A DNA stretch of 29,231 bases from Ruminococcus difficilis (lineage in GTDB: Bacteria > Bacillota_A > Clostridia > Oscillospirales > Acutalibacteraceae), in assembly GCF_016680995.1 (NCBI RefSeq), contig NZ_JAEQMG010000125.1:1-29231 (forward strand), given 5' to 3'. How positions within the stretch are numbered: position 1 is the first letter of the stretch; every line of letters begins with the position of its first letter. The position numbers and the translations under genes are program-made. Positions 1-8,660 of this stretch are shown in pieces. The notes under the pieces were generated by a model. The model was not told the DNA's origin, did not search any database, and saw only the letters and a program-made list of their open reading frames with translations.

Positions 1-741
1 GCTCTGACCGCTTGCGGTCGTAAGATCAGCAAAAACGGCGACGCTCCCGCTCCTGTTTCCAGCGCGGCGGATAACAACCAGACAAGCTCTGTTACGGAGT
101 CCGTTACAAGCACTCCCGCGAGCAGCGCGGCAGACACCAGCAGCGCTCCCGTGGGAAGCAACGTCAAGGTTGAGGCTTCCAAGAACAGCAAGGCCAGCGA
201 CGGTATCAAGGTAGAGGGCATCCCCTTCTTTGATGAATACAGCAAGAACGTTTATCTGCTGATCACCAACGACAGCGGCAAGGACTGCAACCTCGATATC
301 AACGTCGACTTCTTCAAGGACGGCAAGATCGTCGGCACCACCAGCAACTACATTGACGCTGTTGCGAAGGGCACCACCGTCTGCGAGGAATTCTCCTGCG
401 ATGAGGACTTTAACTCCTATGAATATAAGGTCGACGCCTCCGACCTGAGCAGCTATGAAGTCCCGGTCGACCAGGATCTGGCGCTTGAGGTCAGCCAGCT
501 GACCGACAAGGTCATCGTCAGCTTGACCAATAACGGCAAGACTCCCGCGAATTACGTTTGGTATGACGTATTCTTCTACAAGAACGGCAAGCTGGTTGAT
601 CACAACAACAACTACTGCTATGACGACGACTCCGAGATCAAGCCCGGCGCCACCGTAAGAAGCGAATGCAGCACCTACGTTGAGGGCGGCTTCGACGACG
701 CGAAGGTCTACTTCCACGGCGAGGGCAATAACAACAGCTGA
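1..741 (+). CDS. Secreted lipoprotein with two similar beta-rich repeats (5' end missing)
   Basis: The frame is open from the first base of the window, so the true start lies upstream. The first residues read ALTACGRK, which is the end of a lipoprotein signal peptide; the Cys at about base 13 would be lipidated and the protein anchored outside the cytoplasmic membrane. A Ser/Thr/Ala/Pro-rich linker follows (about bases 40-180). Two similar segments come next: VYLLITNDSGKDCNL...FFKDGKIVG (from about base 250) and VIVSLTNNGKTPANY...FFYKNGKLVD (from about base 515). Both have strand-turn-strand texture and an 'FF.(K/N)(D/N)GK' element, so this looks like a duplicated Ig-like/FxLYD-type domain. 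Function is unknown. A GTG at 151 could be mistaken for the start, but the lipobox upstream in the same frame argues against it. Confidence 0.8.
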   Translation, partial: ALTACGRKISKNGDAPAPVSSAADNNQTSSVTESVTSTPASSAADTSSAPVGSNVKVEASKNSKASDGIKVEGIPFFDEYSKNVYLLITNDSGKDCNLDINVDFFKDGKIVGTTSNYIDAVAKGTTVCEEFSCDEDFNSYEYKVDASDLSSYEVPVDQDLALEVSQLTDKVIVSLTNNGKTPANYVWYDVFFYKNGKLVDHNNNYCYDDDSEIKPGATVRSECSTYVEGGFDDAKVYFHGEGNNNS

Positions 742-763
742 TCGCTGAATAAGCAAATAAATG

Positions 764-793
764 ACGGCACGTTCGATTGAGCGTGCCGTTTTT
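764..793 (+). terminator. Rho-independent terminator after the first lipoprotein gene
   Basis: The 8-bp perfect stem ACGGCACG/CGTGCCGT (764-771 with 782-789) is followed by TTTTT. It lies 22 bp after the stop of the plus-strand lipoprotein gene. On the other strand the hairpin is followed by a looser T-rich stretch, so it may also serve the convergent gene ending at 849. Confidence 0.8.
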
Positions 794-848
794 GTATGCA
801 AAAGTTTTTGAGATAATATGTAGATGATGTTGAAAACAGGGGATAGAC

Positions 849-1412
849 TCAGTCGGGAATGAACTCGTGCTTTGCGTTGTTGAAGGTGAAGGAGAGGACA
901 TGGGTCTCGGGGTCGATGGTGACGGCAGTGTTTTCGTCACAGGATTCGCCGTTCTTGGAGGTGCCGTCATAGCGGGTGGTGATGTGGAGGGTCGTGCCGC
1001 TGTCAGAGGTCGAATAGGTGCCGGTACAGCCGATGAGACCTAAGACGCAGTTAAAGGTGTTGTCGCTGTCGAAGGTGATATAGGCGCCTGTCTGACGAAT
1101 GACGGAGCCGTAACGGACGCTCGGGCGCTGTTCCGCGCCGTCCGCGTAGACCATGCTCAGATTCCAGCGCGTGCCGCTGAGGGAGATGGGAGAGGGGTCG
1201 CTGTCGGTCGGATGCTCGGCAGCGGTGTTCTGCGCGGGAGCATCAGTCGAGGGGGCTGTGGTCGGCGCGATTGTTGCGGGAGTTTCGGTCGGTGTTTGAG
1301 TCGCTGTTACGGCGGTTTCGGTGGAATTCTCGGCGGGCGTTTTGGCGCAGGCGGAGAGGGAGAGAGCCGCCAAAAGGCAGAGAACGGCGATGATACGGGA
1401 AAGATTTTTCAT
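849..1412 (-). CDS. Small lipoprotein with a lipocalin/META-like C-terminal domain
   Basis: 187 residues. The start is the ATG at 1412, preceded on the minus strand by AGGG eight bases upstream; an in-frame GTG nine bases earlier would overlap that site. The N-terminus is a lipoprotein signal with lipobox LSAC-A, followed by a Thr/Pro/Ala-rich linker to about residue 75. The C-terminal ~110 residues start LSGTRWNLSMVY and contain GAYITFDSDNTFNC, then alternating short strands. The 'L.GT.W.L' opening and the later 'ITFD.DNTF' recall META/HslJ and lipocalin-like barrels, but that is a resemblance only. Function is unknown. It lies 162 bp downstream of valS with a large hairpin/repeat between, so it is probably not in the valS transcript. 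Confidence 0.75.
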   Translation of the reverse strand: MKNLSRIIAVLCLLAALSLSACAKTPAENSTETAVTATQTPTETPATIAPTTAPSTDAPAQNTAAEHPTDSDPSPISLSGTRWNLSMVYADGAEQRPSVRYGSVIRQTGAYITFDSDNTFNCVLGLIGCTGTYSTSDSGTTLHITTRYDGTSKNGESCDENTAVTIDPETHVLSFTFNNAKHEFIPD

Positions 1413-1442
1413 ACGGATCACCCTTTCAAATAGGATATAAGA

Positions 1443-1559
1443 GGCTGTGAAAAAATCTTCATCATCGAGAGGAGTAAGCGACGCGGCAGCCCCTGGGATC
1501 TCTCCTTTGTGGGATTGCCACGGGCTAAAGCCCTCGCAATGACTGCGTTTTTCACAGCC
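1443..1559 (-). repeat. Nested inverted repeat carrying a copy of the GATTGCC palindrome
   Basis: A 12-nt perfect inverted repeat, GGCTGTGAAAAA/TTTTTCACAGCC (1443-1454 with 1548-1559), encloses about 93 bp. Inside it at 1513-1543 is a GATTGCC...CGCAATGAC palindrome whose inner stem is GGGC-TAAA-GCCC. A degenerate relative (GAGGAG...AGCGACGCGGCA) lies at about 1470-1488. On the minus strand, in the valS direction, the outer arms end in a T-run, so the outer repeat could be a valS terminator into which the palindrome has inserted. Confidence 0.65.
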
Positions 1560-1574
1560 CTTTTGTTGTGTTGA

Positions 1575-4268
1575 TTATTTTAAGTTTTCGATGGCGGCCT
1601 TAATCAGGGCGATCTTCTCGCGCTCGCGTTCCGCCTGCGCTTTGATCTTCTCGATGACGGCGGCGGGAGCCTTGCCCATGAAGCCGGGGTTGCCGAGCTT
1701 CTTCTCGTCCTGCATGAGCATTTTCTCGGTGTTCATGAGCTCCTTGTTCAGTCGCTTGAGTTCCGCTTCCTTATCGACCAGCTCGTTCATCGGGATGTAG
1801 AGCTTCGCGTCGGCGGTGACGACCGTCACGGCGCCGTCGATATTGAAGTCATCGCCGATCTCGACCTCGCTTGCGGATGCGAGCTTCTTAAAGAACTCAA
1901 CGCCGTGCTCGAAGGTCGACGCGGTCTTGGTGGCGATATAGAGCTTCGCCTTCTTGGAAGGCGGTACGTTCATCTCGTTGCGCTGTGTGCGGATGGCGGT
2001 GATCGCGTTCATGATCTTCTGCATATCCGCCGCCTCACGCTCGAATGCGAGCGCGTCGGTGTACTCAGGGTACTGCTGCAGCATGATCGTGTCGCCCTCG
2101 TGGGGGATATTCTGCCAGATCTCCTCGGTGATGAACGGCATGAACGGATGCAGGAGCTTGAGGATCTTGTCGAGGACATAGACCAGCACCCTGCGGGCGT
2201 TCTGAGCCGCCTGTTCATCGTCGCTGTAGAGATCGGTCTTCTTCAATTCGATGTACCAGTCGCAGAAGCAGTCCCAGATGAAGTCGTAGAGCTTCTGTAC
2301 CGCGATACCGAGTTCGAACTTCTCGAGGTTCTCGGTGACGTCTTTGCACAGTGTATTCAGGGTGGACAGCACCCACTTGTCCTCCAGCTTGAGCTCCTCG
2401 GGGAGGGTCAGGGGGACATCGTGACCCTCGATATTCATCAGCACGAAGCGGCTGGCGTTATAGAGCTTGTTCGCGAAGTTGCGGCAGCTCTCGACGCGGG
2501 TCTCGCTGTAGCGCATATCGTTGCCGGGGGAGTTGCCCGTCGCGAGGAAGAAGCGCAGCGCGTCGGCGCCGTACTTCTCGATGACCTCGATCGGGTCTAC
2601 GCCGTTGCCCAGCGATTTACTCATCTTTCTGCCCTGTTCGTCACGGATCAGACCGTGGATGAATACGGTGCGGAAGGGTACGTCGCCCATGTTGTGGATG
2701 CCGGAGAACATCATGCGAACGACCCAGAAGAAGATGATGTCATAGCCGGTGACCAGCGTATCGGTGGGGTAAAAGTACTTGAGCTCCTCGGTGTTCTCAG
2801 GCCAGCCGAGGGTCGAGAACGGCCACAAGGCGGAGCTGAACCAGGTGTCGAGGGTGTCGGGATCCTGGGTCATGTGCTTCGAGCCGCAGTGAGGGCAGGT
2901 ATCGACAGCGGTCTTGCTGACGACCATCTCGCCGCATTCGTCGCAGTAGTAAACAGGGATACGGTGACCCCACCACAGCTGACGGGAGATGCACCAGTCC
3001 TTGATATTTTCTAACCAGTTGAAATAGATCTTCTCGGATCTCTTGGGGATAAACTGCGTCTTGCCGGTGCGTACCGCGTCGATCGCGGGGGCGGCAAGGG
3101 GCGCCATCTTGACGAACCACTGCTTCGATACCATCGGCTCGATGGTGGTATGGCAGCGGTAACAGGTGCCTACGTCGTGAGAGAGGGGCTCGATCTCCTT
3201 GAGCAGTCCGAGCGCAGTCAGGTCGTCTACGATCGCCTTGCGCGCATCGATGGTGGTCATGCCGGCATACTTGCCGCAGTCAAGTACCTCGGGCTCGTTC
3301 TCGCTGAGCTTGCCCTTCGCCTTCAGCTCCTCGTATGCCGCGACGTCCTCGGCGCCGGTCATGTGACCGTCGTAGGTGAAGCAGCGCACGATCGGCAGGC
3401 TGTGACGCAGCCCGACCTCAAAGTCGTTGGGGTCATGGGCGGGGGTGATCTTCACGACGCCGGTACCCTTCTCCATATCGGCATGCTCGTCGCATACGAT
3501 CGGGATCTCCTTATCCAGCAGGGGAAGGATGACGTGACAGCCGTGCAGGTGCTTATAGCGCTCGTCCTCGACGTTGATCGCGACGGCGGTATCGCCCAGC
3601 ATGGTCTCGGGACGGGTGGTGGCGATCTCCAGCATCTCGCCCGTCTCCTTGACGGGGTAGAGGATGTGCCAGAAGTTGCCGTTCTTCGCCTCATATTCGA
3701 CCTCGGCGTCCGAGATCGAGGTGCAGCAGTGCGGGCACCAGTTGACCATGCGGTTGCCGCGATAGATCAGCCCCTCGTCATACAGCTTGATGAATACTTC
3801 CTTGACGGCGTTGGAGCAGCCCTCGTCCATTGTGAAGCGCTCGCGCTCCCAGTCGCAGGAGACGCCCAGCTTCCAGAACTGCTTGGTGATCCTGCCGCCG
3901 TACTCGCGCTTCCATGCCCACGCGCGCTCGAGGAATTTTTCGCGACCCAGGTCATCCTTGGTGACGCCTTCCTTGCGCATTGCCTCTACGATCTTCGCCT
4001 CGGTGGCGATGGAGGCGTGGTCGGTGCCGGGCAGCCACAGCGCCTCGTATCCCTGCATCCTGCGCCAGCGGATCAGGATGTCCTGCAAAGTATTGTCCAG
4101 CGCGTGACCGATATGCAGCTGACCCGTGATGTTCGGTGGCGGCATAACGATGCAGTAGGGCTTCTTGTCGGGGTCGACCTTGGCGTGGAAGTAGTTGTGA
4201 TCCAGCCAGTATTGATATATCCTGTCCTCGACCTGCTTCGGATCGTAGGACTTGTTGAGTTCTGCCAT
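1575..4268 (-). CDS. valS: Valyl-tRNA synthetase
   Basis: Charges tRNA-Val with valine in the cytoplasm and edits mischarged threonine. It is 897 residues, the normal length for bacterial ValRS. Class I signatures are present: NITGQLHIGHALDNT (HIGH at residues 52-55) and GRKMSKSLGN (KMSKS at 548-552). TTRPETMLGD and GTDHASIATE belong to the editing insertion and the catalytic core. Cys pairs in NWCPHCC and in YYCDECGE...CPHCGSKH probably bind zinc. The C-terminus is the tRNA-binding coiled coil typical of ValRS (KEAELKRLNKELMNTEKM). The ATG at 4268 is chosen because GAGGAAGG sits just upstream on the minus strand; an ATG 18 bp earlier overlaps that site. A strong promoter lies about 100 bp upstream, with a palindromic repeat in the presumed leader and no recognisable T-box. 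Confidence 0.97.
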   Translation of the reverse strand: MAELNKSYDPKQVEDRIYQYWLDHNYFHAKVDPDKKPYCIVMPPPNITGQLHIGHALDNTLQDILIRWRRMQGYEALWLPGTDHASIATEAKIVEAMRKEGVTKDDLGREKFLERAWAWKREYGGRITKQFWKLGVSCDWERERFTMDEGCSNAVKEVFIKLYDEGLIYRGNRMVNWCPHCCTSISDAEVEYEAKNGNFWHILYPVKETGEMLEIATTRPETMLGDTAVAINVEDERYKHLHGCHVILPLLDKEIPIVCDEHADMEKGTGVVKITPAHDPNDFEVGLRHSLPIVRCFTYDGHMTGAEDVAAYEELKAKGKLSENEPEVLDCGKYAGMTTIDARKAIVDDLTALGLLKEIEPLSHDVGTCYRCHTTIEPMVSKQWFVKMAPLAAPAIDAVRTGKTQFIPKRSEKIYFNWLENIKDWCISRQLWWGHRIPVYYCDECGEMVVSKTAVDTCPHCGSKHMTQDPDTLDTWFSSALWPFSTLGWPENTEELKYFYPTDTLVTGYDIIFFWVVRMMFSGIHNMGDVPFRTVFIHGLIRDEQGRKMSKSLGNGVDPIEVIEKYGADALRFFLATGNSPGNDMRYSETRVESCRNFANKLYNASRFVLMNIEGHDVPLTLPEELKLEDKWVLSTLNTLCKDVTENLEKFELGIAVQKLYDFIWDCFCDWYIELKKTDLYSDDEQAAQNARRVLVYVLDKILKLLHPFMPFITEEIWQNIPHEGDTIMLQQYPEYTDALAFEREAADMQKIMNAITAIRTQRNEMNVPPSKKAKLYIATKTASTFEHGVEFFKKLASASEVEIGDDFNIDGAVTVVTADAKLYIPMNELVDKEAELKRLNKELMNTEKMLMQDEKKLGNPGFMGKAPAAVIEKIKAQAEREREKIALIKAAIENLK

Positions 4269-4288
4269 AATAGCCTTCCTCTCCATAT

Positions 4289-4340
4289 TTTTATCGGTTG
4301 AGATTGCCGCGTCGGGACGATGTCCCTCCTCACAATGACA
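4289..4340 (-). repeat. Dispersed GATTGCC palindrome, copy in the valS leader
   Basis: On the plus strand this reads GGTTGAGATTGCC..GTC, then inner stem GGGAC-GAT-GTCCC, then CTCCTCACAATGAC. It lies between the valS promoter and the valS ribosome binding site, so it should be transcribed as a hairpin in the 5' UTR. A 25-nt part of it (4289-4313) is an exact reverse complement of 28718-28742 in front of acpP. Confidence 0.75.
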
Positions 4341-4372
4341 ATCGAATATGATACTGATACTCTAACCTATAT

Positions 4373-4401
4373 ATTATCGCATTACAGGCGGCTTTTGTCA
4401 A
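4373..4401 (-). promoter_or_regulatory. Probable sigma-A promoter of valS
   Basis: The minus strand reads TTGACA (4396-4401), a 17-bp spacer, then GATAAT (4373-4378). This gives a start near 4366 and a leader of about 100 nt before the valS ATG. Confidence 0.7.
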
Positions 4402-4413
4402 GGCTTTTTCGGG

Positions 4414-4652
4414 TATGGAGGAAGGAGTTAGGAGTCAGGAATGAGGAGAAGGAATAAACGTTGCAGCGTTCCGTAGGGGATGGTTCCTCAGTCGGAGCCG
4501 TCGCCCTACAGCACGATCAAGCGTCGCCCGCGTCCCGTAAGGGACATTCGTACAGCCCCCCATGCATTGAAAAGCAGTTGTTATACAATTCCAAAAGCCG
4601 TCAGGCTTTCAAAAATCGGGTGTGGGCAGCGCCCGCCATTCTCCATTCTCCG
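4414..4652. repeat. Composite intergenic repeat element, copy 1
   Basis: The left part (4414-4450) is a degenerate GGAG-rich run. A core at 4456-4555 starts AAACGTTG and contains GTAGGGGATGG-TTCCTCAGTCGGAG-CCGTCGCCCTAC, a near-palindrome with a fixed loop, then CGCGTCCCGTAAGGGACATT. The right end (4636-4652) is CCATTCTCCATTCTCCG, the reverse complement of GGAGAAT heptamers. The same order of parts recurs at 12954-13132. Short open frames inside it have no ribosome binding site and show no protein-like composition. Apart from repeats, the 4341-4755 spacer holds only the valS promoter and a terminator-like hairpin. Confidence 0.6.
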
Positions 4653-4665
4653 TACATACAACAAT

Positions 4666-4689
4666 ACCCCCGGGATTGCTCCCGGGGGT
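4666..4689 (-). terminator. Hairpin terminator downstream of nifJ
   Basis: The 10-bp perfect stem ACCCCCGGGA/TCCCGGGGGT encloses a TTGC loop. On the minus strand it is followed by TATTGTTG, a modest T-tract. It is about 120 bp past the nifJ stop and upstream of the valS promoter, so it should separate the two transcripts. Confidence 0.6.
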
Positions 4690-4755
4690 GATGTGGTTAT
4701 TGAGTTATAAGACTCGAGCTTTGAACGATAGCTTTCAGGAAAGCGAGCTTAATTA

Positions 4756-4800
4756 GGTTGAGATTGCCGCATCGGGACGATGTCCCTTCTCGCAATGACA
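4756..4800 (-). repeat. Dispersed GATTGCC palindrome, copy just after nifJ
   Basis: Plus-strand reading: GGTTGAGATTGCCGCATC, inner stem GGGAC-GAT-GTCCC, then TTCTCGCAATGACA. It begins 8 bp past the nifJ stop and so falls in its 3' UTR. It is the closest relative of the copy in the valS leader, with the same inner stem. Confidence 0.75.
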
Positions 4801-4808
4801 ATCCCGGA

Positions 4809-7800
4809 TCACTCGCCCTTAGCGCGCTCGGCGAGGGTCTCAAAGCGGGCTGCCGCGGTGTCCTCAGCCTTCTGGAAGAGCTCCTCGGCTCTCTGCGGGA
4901 AGGAACGGGTCAGAGCGGAGTAACGAGCCTCGTTCATGATGAAGTCACGATAGGACTCGGTCGGCGCTTTGGAATCGAGGATGAAGGGATTCTTGCCCTC
5001 AGCCTTGAGTCTGGGATCATAGCGGAAGTTGTTCCAGTAGCCGCAGGCAACCGCGCGCTGCATCTCCTTCTGGCAGTTCTGCATGCCGCCCTTGATGGAG
5101 TGCATCTCGCAGGGAGCGTAGCCGATGATCAGCGACGGACCCGGATAAGACTCAGCCTCCTGGATCGCCTTGAGGGTCTGGTTCATGTCAGCGCCCATAG
5201 CGATCTGAGCGACGTAGATGTAGCCGTAGGAGATCGCGATGTCAGCGAGGGACTTCTTCTGGATCGCCTTACCGGCAGCCGCGAACTGAGCGACCTGACC
5301 GATGTTCGAAGCCTTGGAAGCCTGACCGCCGGTGTTGGAATAAACCTCGGTATCGAATACCATGATGTTGACGTCCTCGCCGGTCGCCAGAACATGGTCG
5401 ACGCCGCCGAAGCCGATATCATAAGCCCAGCCGTCGCCGCCGAAGATCCAGACGGACTTCTTGCTGAGATATTCCTTGTTGTCGAGGATGTCCTTTCTGT
5501 ACGGGCAAGCCTCGTCGACCTTCTCGACCTCGGCGATCAGCGCCTTGGTAGCGGCGGTATTCTTCTCACCGTCGTTGAGGGTAGCGAGGTACTCGTCGGC
5601 AGCAGCCTTGAGCGCGTCGGAGGCTCTCTCGTCAGCAATCATCGCCTTGACGTCAGCGATCAGGCGATCACGGATAGCTCTCTGGCCGAGGAACATACCG
5701 AGACCGTGCTCAGCGTTGTCCTCAAAGAGGGAGTTAGCCCAAGCGGGACCGTGGCCGTCCTTGTTGACGGTATAGGGAGAGGTAGCAGCGGGACCGCCCC
5801 AGATGGAGGAGCAGCCGGTAGCGTTACTGATGTACATTCTGTCGCCGAAGAGCTGGGTCACAAGACGAGCGTAAGAGGTCTCGGCACAGCCTGCGCAGGA
5901 GCCGGAGAACTCAAGCAGCGGCTGCTTGTACTGCGAGGAGATGACGTTGATCTTTGCGGTGGTCTCGGGCTTCTCGGTGACCTTGGCGACGCAGTAATCG
6001 AATACTGCCTGCTGATCGTCCTGAGACTCACGGGCGACCATCTTCAGGGAGTTGGTCGGGCAGACACCTACGCAGACGCCGCAGCCCATGCAGTCGAAGG
6101 GAGATACCGCGAGGGTGTACTTATAAACCTTGTTAACGGCTCTCGGACCGTACTTGATGTTTTCGGGAGCGTCGGCAACCTCAGCCTCGTCCATCGCATA
6201 GGGACGGATGGTAGCATGGGGGCAGACGAACGCGCAGCGGTTACACTGAGCGCAGGTCTCGTTGTTCCACTCGGGAACCATAACGGCTACGCCGCGCTTC
6301 TCAAACGCGGAAGCGCCCTGCTCGAAGGTACCGTCGGCATGATCCACAAAGGCGGATACGGGCAGGCTGTCGCCGTCCATCTTGCCTACGGGCTCCATGA
6401 TGTTCTCGACCTGCTTCTCGAGCTTGGTCATCTCTACGTCGGCAGCCTTCTTCTCAGCGTCTACAGCGTCAGCCCAATCAGCGGGTACGTCGATCTTGAC
6501 GTAAGCGGTAGCGCCTGCGTCGATCGCCTTCTCGTTCATCTCGACGATCTCTTTACCCTTCTTCATGAACTTCTGAGCCTTCTCCTTCATGTAGCCGATG
6601 GCTTCCTCAGCGGGCAGAACCTTCGCGAGGGAGAAGAAAGCACTCTGCAGAACGGTGTTGGTACGCTTGCCCAGACCGATCTCAGCCGCGATGTCGATCG
6701 CGTTGACGGTGTAGAGCTGGATGTTGTTCTTCGCGATATAACGCTTGGTCTCCGCGTTGAGGTGAGAGTTCAGCTCCTCGGGAGTCCACTGGCAGTTGAT
6801 CAGGAATACGCCGCCGGGCTTGACATCCTGAACCATCTTGTAGCCCTTGAGGATGTAGGAGGGGTTGTGGCAGGCTACGAAGTCAGCCTTGTTGATGTAG
6901 TAGGGGGACTTGATGGGCTTATCACCGAAGCGCAGATGGCTGATGGTGATACCGCCGGTCTTCTTGGAGTCATACTGGAAGTATGCCTGTACATATTTAT
7001 CGGTATGGTCGCCGATGATCTTGATGGAATCCTTGTTCGCGCCTACGGTGCCGTCGCCGCCCAGACCCCAGAACTTGCACTCGATAGTGCCTTCCGCGGC
7101 GGTGTTGGGAGCGGGCTTCTCCTCGAGGGAGAGATCGGTGACGTCATCGACGATACCGATGGTGAAGTTGTGGCGCGGATTCTCCTTACTGAGCTCCTCA
7201 TAGACAGCGAATACGCTGGAGGGGGGAGTATCCTTGGAGCCGAGGCCGTATCTGCCGCCGACTACCTTAGCGGTGCGGCCCTGAGTCGCGAGAGCGGCGA
7301 CAACGTCGAGGTACAGAGGCTCGCCCAGAGCGCCGGGCTCCTTGGTACGGTCGAGGACTGCGATCTTCTTCGCGGTCTCGGGGATGGCTTCTACGAGCTT
7401 GTCGGCACGGAAGGGACGATACAGACGAACCTTGACCAGACCGACCTTCTCGCCGTTGGCGTTCATGTAGTCGATGACCTCTTCCGCAACGTCGCAGATA
7501 GAGCCCATCGCGATGATGACGCGGTCAGCGTCGGGAGCGCCGTAGTAGTTGAACAGCTTGTAGTCGGTGCCGAGCTTCGCGTTGACCTTGCCCATGTACT
7601 CCTCAACGATCTCAGGCAGAGCGTCATAGTACTTGTTGCAGGCTTCTCTGTGCTGGAAGAAGATATCGCCGTTCTCGTGAGAACCGCGCATGGTGGGATG
7701 CTCGGGGTTCAGAGCGCGCTTACGGAACGCCTGTACAGCGTCCATATCGGTCATTTCCTTGAGGTCGTCGAAGTCCCAGATCTCGATCTTCTGGATCTCG

Positions 7801-8333
7801 TGAGAGGTTCTGAAACCGTCGAAGAAGTTGATGAACGGAACTCTGCCCTTGATGGTGGAGAGGTGAGCGACAGCGCCCAGATCCATGACCTCCTGCGGGT
7901 TGGTCTCAGCCAGCATCGCGAAACCGGTCTGACGGCAAGCATAGACGTCAGAATGGTCGCCGAAGATGTTCAGCGCGTGGCTCGCTACGCAGCGGGCGGA
8001 AACGTGGAATACGGACGGGAGTAATTCGCCCGCGATCTTGTACATATTCGGGATCATGAGCAGCAGACCCTGAGAAGCGGTGTAGGTGGTGGTCAGCGCA
8101 CCCGCGTTCAGCGAGCCGTGTACGGTACCTGCCGCACCTGCTTCACTCTGCATCTCTTCTACCTTTACGGTAGTGCCGAAGATGTTCTTCATGCCCTGAG
8201 CGGACCACTGATCAACGTAGTCAGCCATCGGGCTGGACGGTGTGATGGGGTAGATGCCGGCTACCTCGGTGAACGCATAGGACACCCAAGCCGCGGCGTT
8301 GTTGCCGTCCATGGATTTCATTTGTCTTGCCAT
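4809..8333 (-). CDS. nifJ: Pyruvate:ferredoxin (flavodoxin) oxidoreductase, single-chain
   Basis: Oxidises pyruvate to acetyl-CoA and CO2 and passes the electrons to ferredoxin; a central enzyme of anaerobic fermentation, cytoplasmic. It is 1,174 residues, the usual length of the homodimeric one-chain enzyme. The N-terminus has the pyrimidine/pyruvate-binding region (AGIYPITPSSPMADY). Two ferredoxin-type [4Fe-4S] motifs follow: CAQCNRCAFVCPHA from residue 694 and CMGCGVCVGVCPTN from residue 748. The C-terminal thiamine-diphosphate domain has CAGCAETSY, GGDGWAYDIG and VYSNTGGQASKAS, plus the Cys residues expected for the third cluster. The ATG at 8333 is preceded by AGGAGG at good spacing; an earlier in-frame start at 8390 lacks one. 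It is monocistronic, with its own promoter about 120 bp upstream. Confidence 0.97.
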   Translation of the reverse strand: MARQMKSMDGNNAAAWVSYAFTEVAGIYPITPSSPMADYVDQWSAQGMKNIFGTTVKVEEMQSEAGAAGTVHGSLNAGALTTTYTASQGLLLMIPNMYKIAGELLPSVFHVSARCVASHALNIFGDHSDVYACRQTGFAMLAETNPQEVMDLGAVAHLSTIKGRVPFINFFDGFRTSHEIQKIEIWDFDDLKEMTDMDAVQAFRKRALNPEHPTMRGSHENGDIFFQHREACNKYYDALPEIVEEYMGKVNAKLGTDYKLFNYYGAPDADRVIIAMGSICDVAEEVIDYMNANGEKVGLVKVRLYRPFRADKLVEAIPETAKKIAVLDRTKEPGALGEPLYLDVVAALATQGRTAKVVGGRYGLGSKDTPPSSVFAVYEELSKENPRHNFTIGIVDDVTDLSLEEKPAPNTAAEGTIECKFWGLGGDGTVGANKDSIKIIGDHTDKYVQAYFQYDSKKTGGITISHLRFGDKPIKSPYYINKADFVACHNPSYILKGYKMVQDVKPGGVFLINCQWTPEELNSHLNAETKRYIAKNNIQLYTVNAIDIAAEIGLGKRTNTVLQSAFFSLAKVLPAEEAIGYMKEKAQKFMKKGKEIVEMNEKAIDAGATAYVKIDVPADWADAVDAEKKAADVEMTKLEKQVENIMEPVGKMDGDSLPVSAFVDHADGTFEQGASAFEKRGVAVMVPEWNNETCAQCNRCAFVCPHATIRPYAMDEAEVADAPENIKYGPRAVNKVYKYTLAVSPFDCMGCGVCVGVCPTNSLKMVARESQDDQQAVFDYCVAKVTEKPETTAKINVISSQYKQPLLEFSGSCAGCAETSYARLVTQLFGDRMYISNATGCSSIWGGPAATSPYTVNKDGHGPAWANSLFEDNAEHGLGMFLGQRAIRDRLIADVKAMIADERASDALKAAADEYLATLNDGEKNTAATKALIAEVEKVDEACPYRKDILDNKEYLSKKSVWIFGGDGWAYDIGFGGVDHVLATGEDVNIMVFDTEVYSNTGGQASKASNIGQVAQFAAAGKAIQKKSLADIAISYGYIYVAQIAMGADMNQTLKAIQEAESYPGPSLIIGYAPCEMHSIKGGMQNCQKEMQRAVACGYWNNFRYDPRLKAEGKNPFILDSKAPTESYRDFIMNEARYSALTRSFPQRAEELFQKAEDTAAARFETLAERAKGE

Positions 8334-8451
8334 GTGTTTTCCTCCTGTTTTACATTGCTGTAAGATGAGCTCCTTCTTACACCAACGCATGAATTAGATC
8401 CATGAGAGATCCCTGCCCGAGAGCATACCGACCCCTCATTTTTCATCCTCT

Positions 8452-8480
8452 ATCTTATCACTTTTTGTCGATATTGTAAA
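8452..8480 (-). promoter_or_regulatory. Probable sigma-A promoter of nifJ
   Basis: The minus strand reads TTTACA (8475-8480), 17 bp, TAAGAT (8452-8457). The start would be near 8445, leaving a leader of about 110 nt. The rest of the spacer to 8720 is AT-rich with no gene that I can see. Confidence 0.65.
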
Positions 8481-8660
8481 GGGGAAAATGTTGTGAGATA
8501 CAGCCATTTATGCAGTTTTGACGGTTAGCAAGGGCTAATTGTTATAAGCTCATCCGACACAGGTTGGTTTGGCGCGCGTTATTTTGACCGTAAAATCGTT
8601 CCGACCCTAATTTGCACAAAATTTTTTGTCATTTTTTCTGTGCTTTATTCTAATTATGTA

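Noticed and set aside
1905..4301. Long plus-strand open frames (369 and 383 codons) opposite valS
   Set aside because: Antisense shadows of valS without motifs or ribosome binding sites.
4461..4710. Two 76-codon plus-strand open frames
   Set aside because: They lie inside the composite repeat and the nifJ terminator and overlap each other in different frames, with no ribosome binding site.
4269..4800. T-box riboswitch upstream of valS
   Set aside because: No AGGGTGG-type core, specifier stem or antiterminator arrangement is visible; the GC hairpin at 4666-4689 fits better as the end of nifJ transcription.
4758..8024. A 1,088-codon open frame on the plus strand, opposite nifJ
   Set aside because: It lies antisense to a clear, full-length nifJ. 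Its translation is a Leu/Val/Gly/Asp-rich shadow with no domain, and it has no ribosome binding site. Such frames arise from the codon bias of the real gene.
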